This document shows, piece after piece, positions 42,601-54,820 of a DNA stretch of 64,000 nt. Position 1 is the first letter of the stretch. The number at the start of each line of letters is the position of its first letter. The translations under genes and the position numbers were made by a program. Under the pieces are notes generated by a model. The model did not search any database and had not been told where the DNA came from. It was given only the letters and a program-made list of their open reading frames with translations. The stretch comes from Marthasterias glacialis (lineage: Eukaryota > Echinodermata > Asteroidea > Forcipulatida > Asteriidae), in assembly GCA_911728455.2 (NCBI GenBank), contig OU452229.1, forward strand, positions 6,995,854 through 7,059,853. The letters are read 5' to 3'.

Positions 42601-45551
42601 AAAACTTTTCCAACAGTTAAAATGATGATGCTTTCATTTTCAAGGATTTTGTTCCAAGGATTGTGATATCTGTTCAATGAAAGAAACTTTTTTTCTTCAA
42701 ATAAAACAAATAAAAAGCATTCATTAAGCACCGGAATCTGCCTTATAAAGGTAGTCATGAAGCTGCTTGAGGAAGAAATACAATTAAGAGTTTGGACAGG
42801 TGGAATTTAAATAAAGTGATAGGGGGAAGGGGAATTGGTTCCACACTCGGCTAACCTGTTGTTCTGTAGAGCACATATCCTCGGGCTCATATTATTACTA
42901 TTTGCGCTTTTCTTCTTTTTTTTATTATCTGAAAAATTGAATTTAGATTTAGCATCCAAGATTTAAATTTCCCCTTTGATAGGCTAAATGAAATCTATTC
43001 AATATTGCTGAATGGATCTTTCTTAGTGGACAACATATATATCATTTACACTGAAAAAAAAATACAACTACATTTTGTAATCTATGCCATTGATTGAATC
43101 ACACACACAAATCGATCAATTTTGGGGTGAACAAAGAAAAATTGACTAGAATGAGATTTGAACCTGCGACCTCCAGATGAACAAGCTGGCGCTCTATGTA
43201 CTGAGCTACATAGCCCTAATGTTGGTGGTCTCCTTATTTTGTCATAGCTTTGTTCGGGGGTGCCAGTCAGAGGTCATACAACTTGAAACAGCCGTACAAC
43301 CAGGAAGATAGCTTAGTTGGTAGAGTGCTGGCACGTTAATCCGAAGATCGCAGGTTCAAATTCCGTTCTAGGAAATTTTTCTTTGTTCACCCCAAAATTG
43401 ATTAAAATTACCCAGTCAGTTTCCCCTAAATGTATAGGACAAAATCATCACAGCAGTGTGAAAAAAATATTAATATTACACATATTAAGCACACGACTTT
43501 AACGTTTTAGTTTGACATCTTGTACCTTATGAGGCTGCTGTTTACCCCATTCCTCTAATCGTTGGAACACACCATCGTTACATTCAATGATAACATGCTC
43601 TGTGATGTTGGAATGTTCCTCAATCTTAGTTGCAGCAATAGCCATTCCAAATCCAATCTCCAAAACACGACCACCTGATGCAAAAAAGGAACAATTTTTT
43701 ATTGATATTACCGACCAGGATCAAACTTTCTTGTGTGACCTGGCTGAGGTTGGGTTAGTGTGGACACAAAGTGTACTTTCCAAAATCCATGGTCAATTTT
43801 CATAAAACTCACAATGTTGAACCAAAATCTACAAAATGCAATTTATTAAGACAGTTTACAGAATCTGCCACTAGAGGGCATTTTGGGGGAAATTTGTTGC
43901 CCATTCTTTGTAAACTTTTTCAAAATGTTCTATAAAATTGACAAGATTGATCAAATGAATATCTCATTTTAACTTTCAGAGATTACCATTAAAGAACACT
44001 TTTTCTCTTAACATTCAAAAGGTAAGATGGAAAATACTTTTTTTCCTACTTTTTATGTTTAAACATTTTTTCCCCATAAAAAAATTGTTTTGTCCAAGGT
44101 ATATTTTCAAGAAGTTCAACCGGCCTCCTCCTGCCACTGCTCCACCCTTCCCCATAATAAATAAAAGTGTCTCGTTACACCACTGTCAGTAGCAAGAAGC
44201 TAAAATAAGTAATGGTAGTGTGTGGGTTTTAGGGGTGTGTGGGGGTCTTCAAATGACATTTCTTGACTTTAACAAAATTTGAAAGAAATAGTTCTCTGGA
44301 GGTTTGGTGCTACAACGTAAAGATTTGTTACACGTCCTCCAAACATGACCTTGATGTTGATTTGTGAGGCCATAGGCTCCCCATTTCCCCCACCCCCCCA
44401 ATAAAAACAAGTAAATAAAATAAATAAAATAAATGAAATGAATGAAATAAACAAAAATGACAAAAAAAAACGAAATAAACGAAATAAACAAAATAAACAA
44501 AATAAACAATATAAACAAAATAAACAAAATAAACAAAATAAACGAAATAACCATAATAAACGAAATAAATGAAATAAACAAAATAAACAAAATAAACGAA
44601 ATAAACAAAATAAATGAAATAAACAAAATAAACGAAATAAACAAAATAAAGGAAATAAACAAAATAAACGAAATAAACAAATAAACGAATTAAATGAAAT
44701 AAACGAAATAAACAAAACAAACGAAATAAACGAAATAAACAAATAAACAAAATAAACGAAATAAACGAAATAAACGAAATAAAGGAAATAAACAAAACAA
44801 ACAAAACAAATGAAACAAAGTACAAAATGAAATGTTTTTAAATCCATGTCTGTATTAAAGCATGAAGCTTTAAAGGTACTGTACAGGATTGGTAAAGATG
44901 ATAGTGCAGTGTTCTTACTTTGTCTGGTTCAATAATATACATGATAAAACAAACCTGTGAAAATTTGGGCTCAATCCATCGTCTGAGTAAGGAGACAAAA
45001 GTAAAAAACCATCCACACTTTTAAGCATGTAAACACATGTAACGCACTGTCCTTAATTTTGATTGTTACAATCAAAATTAAAATTTGGGTCTTTAAAATC
45101 CATTTTCTCGACTTTGACAGTATTTCAGACAGTATTTCTTCTATGGAAGATATGTACTGGTATGAGCTTTATTCATAATCAGTAAGCTTTCAGACTGATA
45201 CTAATAAAAACAACTTTGGGATGAATACCAATCCTGTATTCTACCTTTAAATAATCAATGGTTTAAGCTCAACTACAAGATGTAAACCAAAACAAAATAT
45301 ATCGATCAGTGAACATGCATGACATTACTGTGAAAAATATACCAACCTTTGCTAGCTGCAATGGATGCCAGTTTGTGCATATAGGGTGTTTCCCAGCGCT
45401 CCATAACAGGCTTGCCCATGATCTCCAAGTGATTATCACCAGCATCAAAATTGGCCCCGGCTTCCTTCCAAGATGTTTTGCAATTCTCTTTGCTTGCAAA
45501 GATCTGCCCCTCAGTGGGGTTCAAGTTCCCATCATTCATTGAGGTTGTCAT
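39462..45551 (-). CDS. GAMT: Guanidinoacetate N-methyltransferase (5 exons)
   Basis: Transfers a methyl group from S-adenosylmethionine to guanidinoacetate to give creatine in the cytosol. 246 aa (human enzyme 236). Exons on the minus strand: 45551-45347, 43674-43526, 41729-41666, 40607-40429, 39605-39462; phases 1, 0, 1, 0 join without a break. Diagnostic motifs: [13 protein letters not shown] (46-58), SAM-binding [12 protein letters not shown] (72-83), [12 protein letters not shown] (97-108), [18 protein letters not shown] (141-158), [20 protein letters not shown], and a C-terminal ETQV...[12 protein letters not shown]. The active-site acidic residues are present (Glu in MERWE, Asp in LYDTYP). 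Catalytically intact as read. Tail-to-tail with gene 2, with about 4 kb between stops. Confidence 0.96.
40429..40607 (-). CDS. GAMT: GAMT exon 4: active-site Asp and beta-sheet core
   Basis: 179 nt, phase 1 to 0. [19 protein letters not shown], then [20 protein letters not shown] and [16 protein letters not shown]. Acceptor TTTTTAG, donor GTATAC. Confidence 0.96.
41068..41636. repeat. Dispersed repeat K, copy 1 (GAMT intron 3)
   Basis: Starts TTAAGAGCCCCTGATATAAG and ends TTTCATGGCCCTTTAATATC. Interior TTTTGTGCTATTTTCTAATC, ACTAATTGACATCCCTTTTG recurs at 63430-63570. Confidence 0.6.
41666..41729 (-). CDS. GAMT: GAMT exon 3
   Basis: 64 nt, phase 0 to 1. [21 protein letters not shown], matching the segment between motif II and the active-site Asp in known GAMT proteins. 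Acceptor GCAACAG, donor GTAATT. Confidence 0.94.
43111..43405. repeat. Head-to-head pair of tRNA-type SINEs forming an inverted repeat (GAMT intron 2)
   Basis: Left half, reverse strand: GATAGCTCAGT-type head ending at AATCGATCAATTTTGGGGTG. Right half, plus strand: GATAGCTTAGTTGGTAGAGT to CCCCAAAATTGATT. The arms pair over most of their length around a centre near 43255. Confidence 0.65.
43526..43674 (-). CDS. GAMT: GAMT exon 2: SAM-binding core
   Basis: 149 nt, phase 1 to 0. [20 protein letters not shown] and [18 protein letters not shown], nearly identical to the vertebrate enzyme. Acceptor CATCAG, donor GTACAA. Confidence 0.96.
44403..44822. repeat. 9-bp satellite AAATAAACR (GAMT intron 1)
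   Basis: About 45 units of AAATAAACG/AAATAAACA over 420 bp. Both strands look open in several frames (Ile-Asn-Lys or Phe-Val-Tyr repeats) only because the unit is a multiple of three without stops. Confidence 0.92.
44869..45250. mobile_element. MITE family H, copy 2 (GAMT intron 1)
   Basis: TTTAAAGGTACTGTACAGGA ... CCTGTATTCTACCTTTAA inverted ends; interior as in copy 1. Begins about 45 bp from the end of the 9-bp satellite. Confidence 0.7.
45347..45551 (-). CDS. GAMT: GAMT exon 1
   Basis: 68 codons plus one base. The start Met precedes [14 protein letters not shown] and the conserved [14 protein letters not shown]. Ends AASKG at donor GTTGGT. The N-terminus is longer and unlike vertebrates for about 15 residues, as expected for this variable region. 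A start at Met5 is also possible. Confidence 0.93.
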
Positions 45552-48530
45552 GGCTTTGTTTGCCTATCAGGCTATGGGTTGTGAAATATGAAGGAAAGGC
45601 TCGTAGTCTGCGATAAAAATAAAATCGCATAGAATGCATTATATTACAATTGCAAACAACTGTCAAAAGGTATAACAAATTATTATGACAAGATTTGTCA
45701 AATTTTAAAATCTCCAATAGAATAGTGAAATGAAACATTTGCTAACACTTACATGTAACAAGAGACTTGAAATGTGTGGTAGATATTTCATATTGGAGTA
45801 AAACTATAAGCAAGATGAGATGATTAGTACTATTGGCCTATATAATTTTGTCATCCTGTGCACTAGTCTTATGACCTAAAAACTAATTTCCAACACTTTT
45901 ATAAGCTGCAGAGGTACCCATGCTATCCCATGAAAAGTTAAATCTTTGAACTCTCTCACATGTGTAAAGACGCCAGACCTAAATATGTTGGTAACGGAAT
46001 TACGACAGAAAATTGAGTTTTTTTTCAACTCTAAGTTTGAAATAAATTCCTCTGAAATCAACTACACCTTTACTCTAAATTGATTTTTAATTTCATTATC
46101 TATGATGTCAACTTTATTTTGGTAGGATTTGTTTCAAACATGTTTTTACATTTGCTTCTATTGAACATTTTTCCAATGAAGTCAGTGGTAGCAGAAAAAT
46201 GCAAATTCTTGACACACAATTCTTCTGAGATGCCTAGGTGTAAACACTGTCAATGTTTTCAACTTTGATATTAACCATGAAACAAGTCCTCTGTAGACGT
46301 CTAAATTAGAATTTATACAAGAGTATAGGTACTACAAATGTTTGGTGAAGTGACATGAAATTTTCATGAAAGCAGCAGTGTGTGGTAGCTGTATTTAAGT
46401 TAATCTTTGTCCGTGTTGTTAATGGCATGAAAATCCTGTGTTAGCTCATTTCAAGGATTATAATTTTTTTCACTGCACAAAGAATGGTATATGGTAACGG
46501 AATTACACTACTCGTGGTTCCAAATTTTTCAAGTTACCTTCCATACTTTTGTCAATGTCACCACAACTGGCACTATAAGACATGTTAAATATATTACATA
46601 TAACCTAAAGTGACAAAATGATTGAGGTTTGCACACAACAAATTATGAAAAGCCTGAAATGTGGTGCAGTGCAAAGAAAATGCAGAAAATTATAAAGCAT
46701 TCTAAATTTTACTGAAACCGAAATTTTGAATTTGGATGCGCCAGTTAACTTATTGAAATATGATACAGTATAACTAGTACAATCCTAAGTCATGGATCAG
46801 AACAGGGTTACAAACCACACAAAACCTAAGCTGAAGTTGGTAATGGATTACATTTGGAAACAGTGGTTAAATAACTTGAGAAAAAACAAATGTCCAGAGT
46901 GAAAACTGCAAAATTTCCTAAAAGGCATAATCTGTTAAAATGCAAAATCGCTACACCACCTTCAATTTAAGCTTTGATTTGTCAAAATCACTGTAACTAA
47001 CATTAATCAAAGCTTAATTGCAAGCTTGGAAAGTGGGTCAGTAATTGATGAACTGAAGCCTACATGTATTATAACAAGGCTACAAAATGTACCAAAGTAC
47101 TAAGTAAGTGTACAAGATCTACTTCTTTATTTGAAGTTCAGTGTGCCTCTTCTGTCCATTTGTGGCTCATTGAGTGTCTGTTGGACCTGTAAAAATGTCA
47201 ATATTGTCTACTTCTGGCCAGACAAACTTTCCAAATGTGTCTTTCAGAAATTTGACAATAATCTAATCAACTATAAAACATGGATCTCATTCCTCACCCT
47301 GTGAAATGTAAATGATTTTCCATGACCATGTAATTCTGTTACCACATTTTTGGGCAGAATAAGTGGAAATATTTCAGAACACATTATGTGAGGTTTTAAG
47401 GAATCAGATGAAGGAAGAGAATTGACAATTACAGAATATTTAAGCAGTAGTCAAGTTCATGAGATAAACTTTTTCTATTTTATGGCATGTATGGTAATGG
47501 AATTACAGTCAAATGTGAGTAGATTTCAGCAATTTCTCCTGAAAATACTAGAACCAGTTTCAGCAAATGCTTAACAAAATATGATTGTTACACCTAATTA
47601 TGTAAAATGGGAAAGTATGCAGAAAAATAAGTTATATATTCAGTGGGTTATTACATTATCATAAAATTAAACCAATTTGTTAGTGCACAAGCCCCCCAAA
47701 TCCTCAGATTTAATTTATGAATACCAGGAAAACCAATGAAGTTATTAAAAAATGGTTTTCAGATTCTTTAAATTGTGCAGTAACTTAGTAAGTTGTGCAT
47801 TCGGAACATTTGGATTTATTTGGGTTTGCTTAACTTTGAAATTTGCTGTTTTTGCCTTTTCTCATGTGGAATTGCCCTATAGGCTATCTGTAGCTTCTTG
47901 GGACTGGAGAGCAATGAATGAAAATGAATTTTGGATTTTTCTTGAAAATGGCAACCAATGAGACCCAAAGGTCAAATTACACGATTAAAAACACAAAAGA
48001 CAGGCCCCAAAAGAAGAAAGTCCTTTACCCCACCAACATACACATTAAAAAGGAAGGGAATTCATTAGGATTAGTAAAAGAATGAAATAAGGTATGGTGC
48101 TACTTTTAAAGTGACCGGTTCTGTTAGGGATGGTGGAAATATGACAATTATGGAGGTTACGACCATGACTCTTGAGCCTGGTAGGGGGAGGAGGTCTTCT
48201 GTGCAAGGGTTGTCACCAAGCCCATCAGCAAAGCAACGGCAGAGAGCTTGCCCTTAGCCATGATCAATCAATCAATTACTTGAATCATACTATTAGTAGC
48301 CTAGTCTACAGCAATTAGTCCCACACTGGCTAAAATTAGGCCTTTCCATCCACACACAATGCATTTACAAGCTTGTATGATGTGTCCTGAACTGAAGGAC
48401 ATTAATTCCCCAGCTAAAAGAGATGATACAGGCACACATAAATTAACCTGACAAACAAACAGCAGTGACAAACACAAACTGGGGTTTAGCTTCTTATGAT
48501 GTTAATTGCTGCTCAGCCTACCTAGGTAGC
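45552..48530. other. Upstream region of GAMT
   Basis: AT-rich with no exon recognised. A GAMT promoter or 5' UTR exon probably lies near 45552-45800, but no clear core element is visible. Repeated phrases such as GTAATGGAATTACA (46494, 47494) suggest old duplicated sequence. Confidence 0.4.
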
Positions 48531-48828
48531 AAGCCCATATGGGGCCGATATGGGCAAGACCTGGGACATATGGGCAGGGCCAACCCATATTCATCTTGGT
48601 AACATATGGGAAAGACCTGGGCAAGCCCATATGGGTAGAATATGCCACGGCCCATATGGGCAACATATGGGAAAGACCTGGGCAAGCCCATGTGGGTAGA
48701 ATATGCCAAGGCCCATATTATGGGCAACATATGGGAAAGACCTGGGCAAGCCCATATGGCAGAAAATGTAAAAACCCATATGGGCATCATATGGGCAAGA
48801 CCTGGACAAGCCCATGTTGGCAACATGC
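48531..48828. repeat. CCCATATGGG-rich minisatellite
   Basis: About five units of roughly 60 bp, each with GGAAAGACCTGGGCAAGCCC and GCCCATATGGG or near variants. Related short blocks lie at 49890-50060 and 50620-50730. Confidence 0.85.
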
Positions 48829-49110
48829 AAATCTGTGGGACAGAGCTGCAGCTGAAGTAGTGTTATTTCCTTGAAAATTTTCAGAACAATTATTTAGTGA
48901 AAGTTAATTATGTTAATTACAACGAATACCAACAATGACTGCAAAGTGTATGGTTCCTGAACATGATATGACATGCATAAAAGTACATATTTATACAGTG
49001 TGTTATAATATAGGCCTAGTATTACTGATGTAACTTGTATTTAGTCATTACGGTATTGTAGGTAATTAATAATATAATTTGCATCTCATAATATAATATG
49101 TGTACGCTAA

Positions 49111-49874
49111 TAGACCGATTGCGCGACCAATGTTGACATGTGGTCAAGTGACCCCTTATTGGTATAACGCCATACAGCTGATGGTAAAATACGTGTAAAG
49201 AGATATGCCGTGACACGGAGTGACTACATTTAGAATAGTATGTTGTGGCATTAATTTAAATCACATCTCTGTTTCACAATTTAACAGAATTTTACTAAAA
49301 AAGAAGTTTTTTTAGCCATGCACTACCGGCGTCGGACAACTATTACATGTGTAGCCAACCGCCTGTTATTTTCTTTGTAATGTAAGCCTAAATCACTGTA
49401 AAAAAAAAGAAGAGACAAAACGTTGGAAAAGTGAGCATTTATACCTAGCCTTGCAAAATTTCAAATAGGCAAAGGAATCACACAGATTTGGAAAGCAATT
49501 TCACTGGATGATTTCAGCTTCAAAACTTTGAAATTTGTGTGTTGAAAAGTATGTGGTGATCGCGGTCGTCTGGCCTAACGTTCCGTTGTTCACTAGTAGG
49601 CCTATACATCGTGCTCATTTATACGGTACTTGTACAATTTTGAAGACTTGCTGGAACTGTCCTTACTGGCTTTATTCAGCCACTCGAAGGTCTCTGGTAC
49701 AAACTCTGGAATATTTATCACAGATTTCAAGCAAGAAAAGCCTCGATCGAATAAACTAAATCATAATGCAACAATCATCATGTATCATACCGCACTTTCT
49801 TATGGAGGACGTTGTGTGTGTTTACATTTTATACCCAGAAGGGCTCACATGATGCGGGTCACGCAATTGGTCTA
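49111..49874. mobile_element. Family A MITE, copy 4
   Basis: Full length, TA on each side of GACCGATTGCGCGACC...GCAATTGGTC. It sits between two blocks of the CATATGGG-type sequence (48531-48828 and about 49890-50060). Confidence 0.85.
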
Positions 49875-50099
49875 TTACTTGAATTAACTGTAATCTGGGC
49901 TGCCCCATACGTGCCTGCCCATTATGGAACCTTCATTTTGGCCCACATGCCCAGATGAATCCCATGTAATGCCCATACGGGCTAGCCCATAATTTACCCA
50001 GGTTTTTTTCCCAGATGGGCCCCAGATGTATCCCATATAGGTTGACTGGGCCAACCTACATGTAAACTACCAGATGTTTTCCCAGGTAATGTTAAGCTA

Positions 50100-52340
50100 C
50101 TAGCACCAGAGTGTAATAGTACTAGCTAGTCTGTAGACTTGATTTCAAGTCCGAGATCGCGGTGGTTTGTCCGTATACTCCCCGTAACATCATCTGTCTA
50201 GATTTCCCGTATACACACATGCTATCACCACACTCTACTCACGATCTCAGACTTGACCTTGTTCGATTCATGGCGTATTCATGAATTCGTAACTGAAATT
50301 TACATAACAAAGATGACACCAGAAAGATGGCCAATCACATTGGCAAACGTTGCTTATGCACGCAAGTTGTATTTCCAACCAGTAAAAGGTTTCTGTGAAT
50401 ATTCATTTTTTGGGGGGTTACTTGACCAATCAGATTGCTCATCGCCGTATGCTTTGTACAAACCTATGAACAACATTCCCAAGTCTGTGATCGAAGGTTA
50501 AAATTCTCAGGCTCAGGCCACAAGAGGGCGCCCTTGCGGGCAACAATGATACAGTGTCGGACATAATAGCGAACCACGATCACAGACATGGAACCAAGTC
50601 TAGGTAGTCTGGGTCACTGCCACAAGCCCACATGGGTCCCGTATGGGTCTTATGGGCCATTTTATGGATCCCACATGGGTTAACCCATGGGCCCTAGTGG
50701 ATCCTGCATCCAAGATTGATATGGGGCCCATATGGTTATAATGGCAATGATGTGTTAAATTTTAAGTCATCACTAGTCTGTTTTTACTAGTTGAAAGTTT
50801 TGATCATGCTTAATCATGCATAAGGTACACTAAGTGTAGTTTTGTGTAACGAGCATGAGTCACACACATGACATTCAGTCACACATGTAACAAAAATGTA
50901 ACGTGTGTGGCTCTTTATTTTTCTCCACTTTCCTGAATTTTGAGATTTTTTTTATAGTTTGTGTACCAATAATTTAGGGAAAATTAATCTTGTTTATAAT
51001 ATAAAGTAAGACTTTTTTTTTTCTTTCAGTGCAGATTCAGATAAAAACTTTTATGTGTTTTTGTTATGTGTGTGACTTGTGTTTTGCAACAAAAATTGAA
51101 GAGGTCATAAACACCTCATTTTTGATTTTGTTTTTGATTTTGTGGAAAAACAACTTAGCAATTTCCCTCAAAGGTTACATTTTTTCCTTTACTTAAAAAA
51201 TATGCATCACTGAAAAAATTGAAGAAAAACAATGATAGTTCAGAGAATTGCCCTATGGGAGCTATTGTGAATGTGAAGAAATTATTGACCTTTAAAAAGT
51301 AGGCTAATATTCAAGCGGACATGTCATCACGCATCCGGAACTCTCTCGCACTGATGCCCGAAGGAAAGGAACTAAAATGGCGTTTTGCGAGTAGCTTTGT
51401 CAAGACCACCGTAGACCCAGGAATGGCTTATTTTTCATGATTTTGACACTTTGTGATATTTCAAAGTGCCTGTTCCTCCCTGTCATGCCTGTATACATTC
51501 TGTCAACCTTTCTGGACAGGTAAGAATATAATTTGATGTAAATGAAGGGAGATAAAGTGGCAGTCAGATACAGCATTTTTGCCCTAATTACTGCCTACAA
51601 CAAAATACTAACTGTTAACATTTATTAGTAACAATAACATCGTCCTATATAGATACCAGAATTTGCATTTTTAGTTATAATATGTACTTGTTAAAAGCCT
51701 GTTCAGCAACTTAACATGGATTGTGGTGAGGTGCCTTAAATGTCGAAACCTTGTACAAGGTACTCTACATTACATATGTTGTGCAAGTAACAAAAAGAGC
51801 TTAAAAATGACTTCATGAGCGATGACTCCCTTGAAGCTAGCCCCAAGAATAAATAAGGCCAATCCCCTTTGTACCCTTATCAAGGACACGAAGTGGATTG
51901 GCCCTATTGATTGGGCTACCTTGAACTATGGAGGGAGGTAATCCAATTTCAAATCTTTTTTTAAGGAACAGCAGCAACCCCCCCCCCACAAATTTCCAGT
52001 GCCCCCCCCCCCACGTGCACGGGTCCCATGAAAAAAATGTTCATAGGCCTACATGTAATTCATTAAAAAACATGGTACCTGGGCAACTCCCCCACTAAAA
52101 AGCAATGCCCCTCCCCCCTGTGCCCCCCCCCCTACCCGTAGCTGAAACAAACATAGGTACACCACTGTTAAGGAAAAGGACACGAACTTGGATTGGCCCT
52201 ATTTATGGGGCTATCTAGCCAGTGGTGGACAACAATTTCCGGAGTCTTGTAATGTAGTGCAACGGAGGCCGACGTCCTACCAATACCACCAGGGCTAGGG
52301 GCTACATACCTAGCCCAGGTTGGACTCCTCCAATGAATAC
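50100..52340. other. Region without a recognised gene
   Basis: Contains CATATGGG-type fragments (50620-50730), an AT-rich stretch, and a less AT-rich patch at 51320-51522 ending in a consensus donor (GACAG|GTAAGA at 51523) that could be a noncoding first exon. C-rich runs at 51980-52130. Confidence 0.35.
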
Positions 52341-52344
52341 AACG

Positions 52345-52683
52345 TGCAGTGCAACAGAGACCGGCGTCCTACCCCAGGGGCTTGGCAGCTTGGGGCTGCT
52401 TGTATCGTCCCATGGCCCATGCATGAAGGAAGGCCTTCCTCCATGCTTGAACGCAGAATGGCTCCACGGTGAGCAGTTCAATGGTCTAATAGTAATACTA
52501 CTTCTTCATTATTTAGTTACTCGACCTCAAGTTAAGCCATAAACGCCAAGAAGCAATCATAATCAAGAGCTTTGCTCAAGGACACAAGTGCCAGGACGAG
52601 ATTCGAACCTACATTGTGATGACTCATCCACCTGAACTTGAATTCGGTGGGCTAGACCGCCCTGCCACGCATGCCACGACACC
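52345..52683 (-). mobile_element. tRNA-derived SINE, copy 5
   Basis: GCTCAAGGACACAAGTGCC, GAGATTCGAACC (complement of the B box) and GCCACGCATGCCACGACACC at the head end. Confidence 0.72.
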
Positions 52684-53254
52684 CTTTCTGGGGCCGCGCG
52701 TCCCAGCCCAATCCGATCCCCCACAGTCATGTAGAGTTCTTGTTGAATTAACAAATATTATTATTAAAGCTTTAAAATGTAAAAAATATATATATATATT
52801 TACAACGTAAGTAAGCAGTCAGCGACAACAAAAACAATAAAAGCTAAAATTCATAAACTCACCCTCTCTGTGTTTAACTGCAGTTGTTATTGTTAAATCT
52901 TTGGTTATAATTTAATAGAACTATGGTCCTCTACGGTATGATTATACAGCGCCGAAGGCTGGTTGGAACATTTAACTGTTGTTTCCCAATATTATATCAT
53001 CGCTGTCTGCATGCTGCACTGAGATTAGAGCTGCACTGAACTAGATTTGCTGTATCAAAAGATCAAAAGAGTTAAAACTTGCTGAAATGACGTCCAACGG
53101 GATTTTACATTTTAGTAGACTGGTTCCAGGTCCCTACATCGTTTTTGTTCTGACTGAATAGTCCGGCCTGTTATTAATCAAACTGTGTGCATTGACCAAA
53201 TGGATCACGCCTTTTGGTCATGCGACCTCGGTCAAACTCGGTCACACGTGCAGC

Positions 53255-53400
53255 GTAAACGTACACAAACTAAGGTATGTGGGCAGGGCGCGTATTTTTT
53301 TTCCAGGACGAACGTGGGCAATTAACATAAAGTGGGCGTGAGTAAACCCCAAATACCCTCGCACATGCGAACTTGGACCTAAAAATATAGTTGACAGTTC
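53255..53400. repeat. Dispersed repeat, inverted partner of 54665-54820
   Basis: AAATACCCTCGCACATGCG here matches CGCATGTGCGAGGGTATTTTG at 54720; GGCAGGGCGCGTATTTTTTT matches AAAAATACGCGGGCAGGGC. Confidence 0.7.
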
Positions 53401-54664
53401 TTCATATAACGGTAAATGTACATGTACATGTAGGCCTACTTGTACTACGAGGTCAATAATGTGGACTCGGTCTCCGCAGCACAACTTTATTTTAGCCTTT
53501 ACCATCGGAGCCTTTTGGTTTATGGTGTATCTTATCCTAGAAACATGTAAGCTAAGAAACGATGTTTAATTCATCACCTACCTGTAAGTTCTGTTTGTCG
53601 TTGATCTGCTACGAATTGTATTGATTCCCCACATGCTACGATTGTTACATACTGCAATTTATTTTGGCAATTCTTCACTTTATACGAGGAAAGCTTATTT
53701 TTATTTTGGCTGTGAGACTTATTTTATAGATAATTACATATGTTACCCTTGTCTTTAATATTTTGTTATACATCAAAATAAATAAATAAATAAACATTGT
53801 GAGCATCACCCCACAATGCAAAGAAAAGTCCACAGTTACTGTCAGCTCATGCCGCACTCTCGTAAGCCCACACCAACCGGCAGACAGATAACCAAATGTA
53901 GATACAATTTTATGAGTACTGATACAAATTTGTAATTATTAAGCAGTTCTTTAACAGTTAACATTTTTGCAGGGGGGTTGGTTGAGACTATAGAAGAGAC
54001 AAGACATACAGCATGAGAAGATGCTTCAAAAGGGTACACTGCAGTACGACATTACATTTTGGTTAGTTTGGGCATAGAGGTAATTCTACCTCCATGGTTT
54101 GAGTGCATCACAAATACAACAATATTATAAAAAGCAGTAGAACAGCTGGTTCCCATTGAGACGTACCCACATCATACCACCATGCATGGAGGTAGAAATT
54201 AGAATTGGCCATTCCTAAAGTGTTCTATAGACCTTTCCATTGTTGATAAACAAACCGTGCTGGTTGGCATGGACGGCCAAATGTAGCAAAACATTCAAGT
54301 CTTGTTGACAGACGTTGTGACCAAATTCAACATTTTAGCAACTTTCTATTTGAAGAAAATACATCCCATTATTGGTTGGTTTGTTTCCAACAATATTTGA
54401 AAAATGTTTGAATATTTTTGTAACATTTTTGCAAACTGTGATTATCTGTTTTTGCTTTGCATTGACGGCTTCCCGTAGTTTTTCCATCTTGGTTGGCAAA
54501 AACTCGGGCTGTGACGTTGCAAAAGAAAGGTCTATTGTCTCGTTGTGATCTTCAAAATCGGTATGAAAAAAATGCGATTTTGTAATATCATCTTGTACCT
54601 GATGCCTGATGATTTAGAATCGTTTTGTTTGGGGGCTTAATTGTATGTTTCTTTGATTTTGTCC

Positions 54665-54820
54665 GGGATTGTTTAAGATCCGTGACCAGAGCTCAACTTG
54701 CAAATGTTTAAGTCCAAGCACGCATGTGCGAGGGTATTTTGGGGTTTATGCACGCCCATTTATGAAAATTGCCAACGTTCGTCCTGAAAAAAAATACGCG
54801 GGCAGGGCTTGTATGCAAGA
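54665..54820. repeat. Dispersed repeat, inverted partner of 53255-53400
   Basis: See the partner. The pair encloses about 1.3 kb without recognised genes. Confidence 0.7.

Noticed and set aside
44249-44847. Minus-strand frames up to 192 codons rich in Phe, Val, Tyr, Leu
   Set aside because: Produced by the 9-bp satellite, whose unit length preserves frame without stops.
48531-48828. CRISPR-like direct repeats
   Set aside because: Units are contiguous with no unique spacers and this is animal DNA; it is a minisatellite.
48518-48874. Open frames on both strands with repeated HMG or GPWH motifs
   Set aside because: Translation of the minisatellite.
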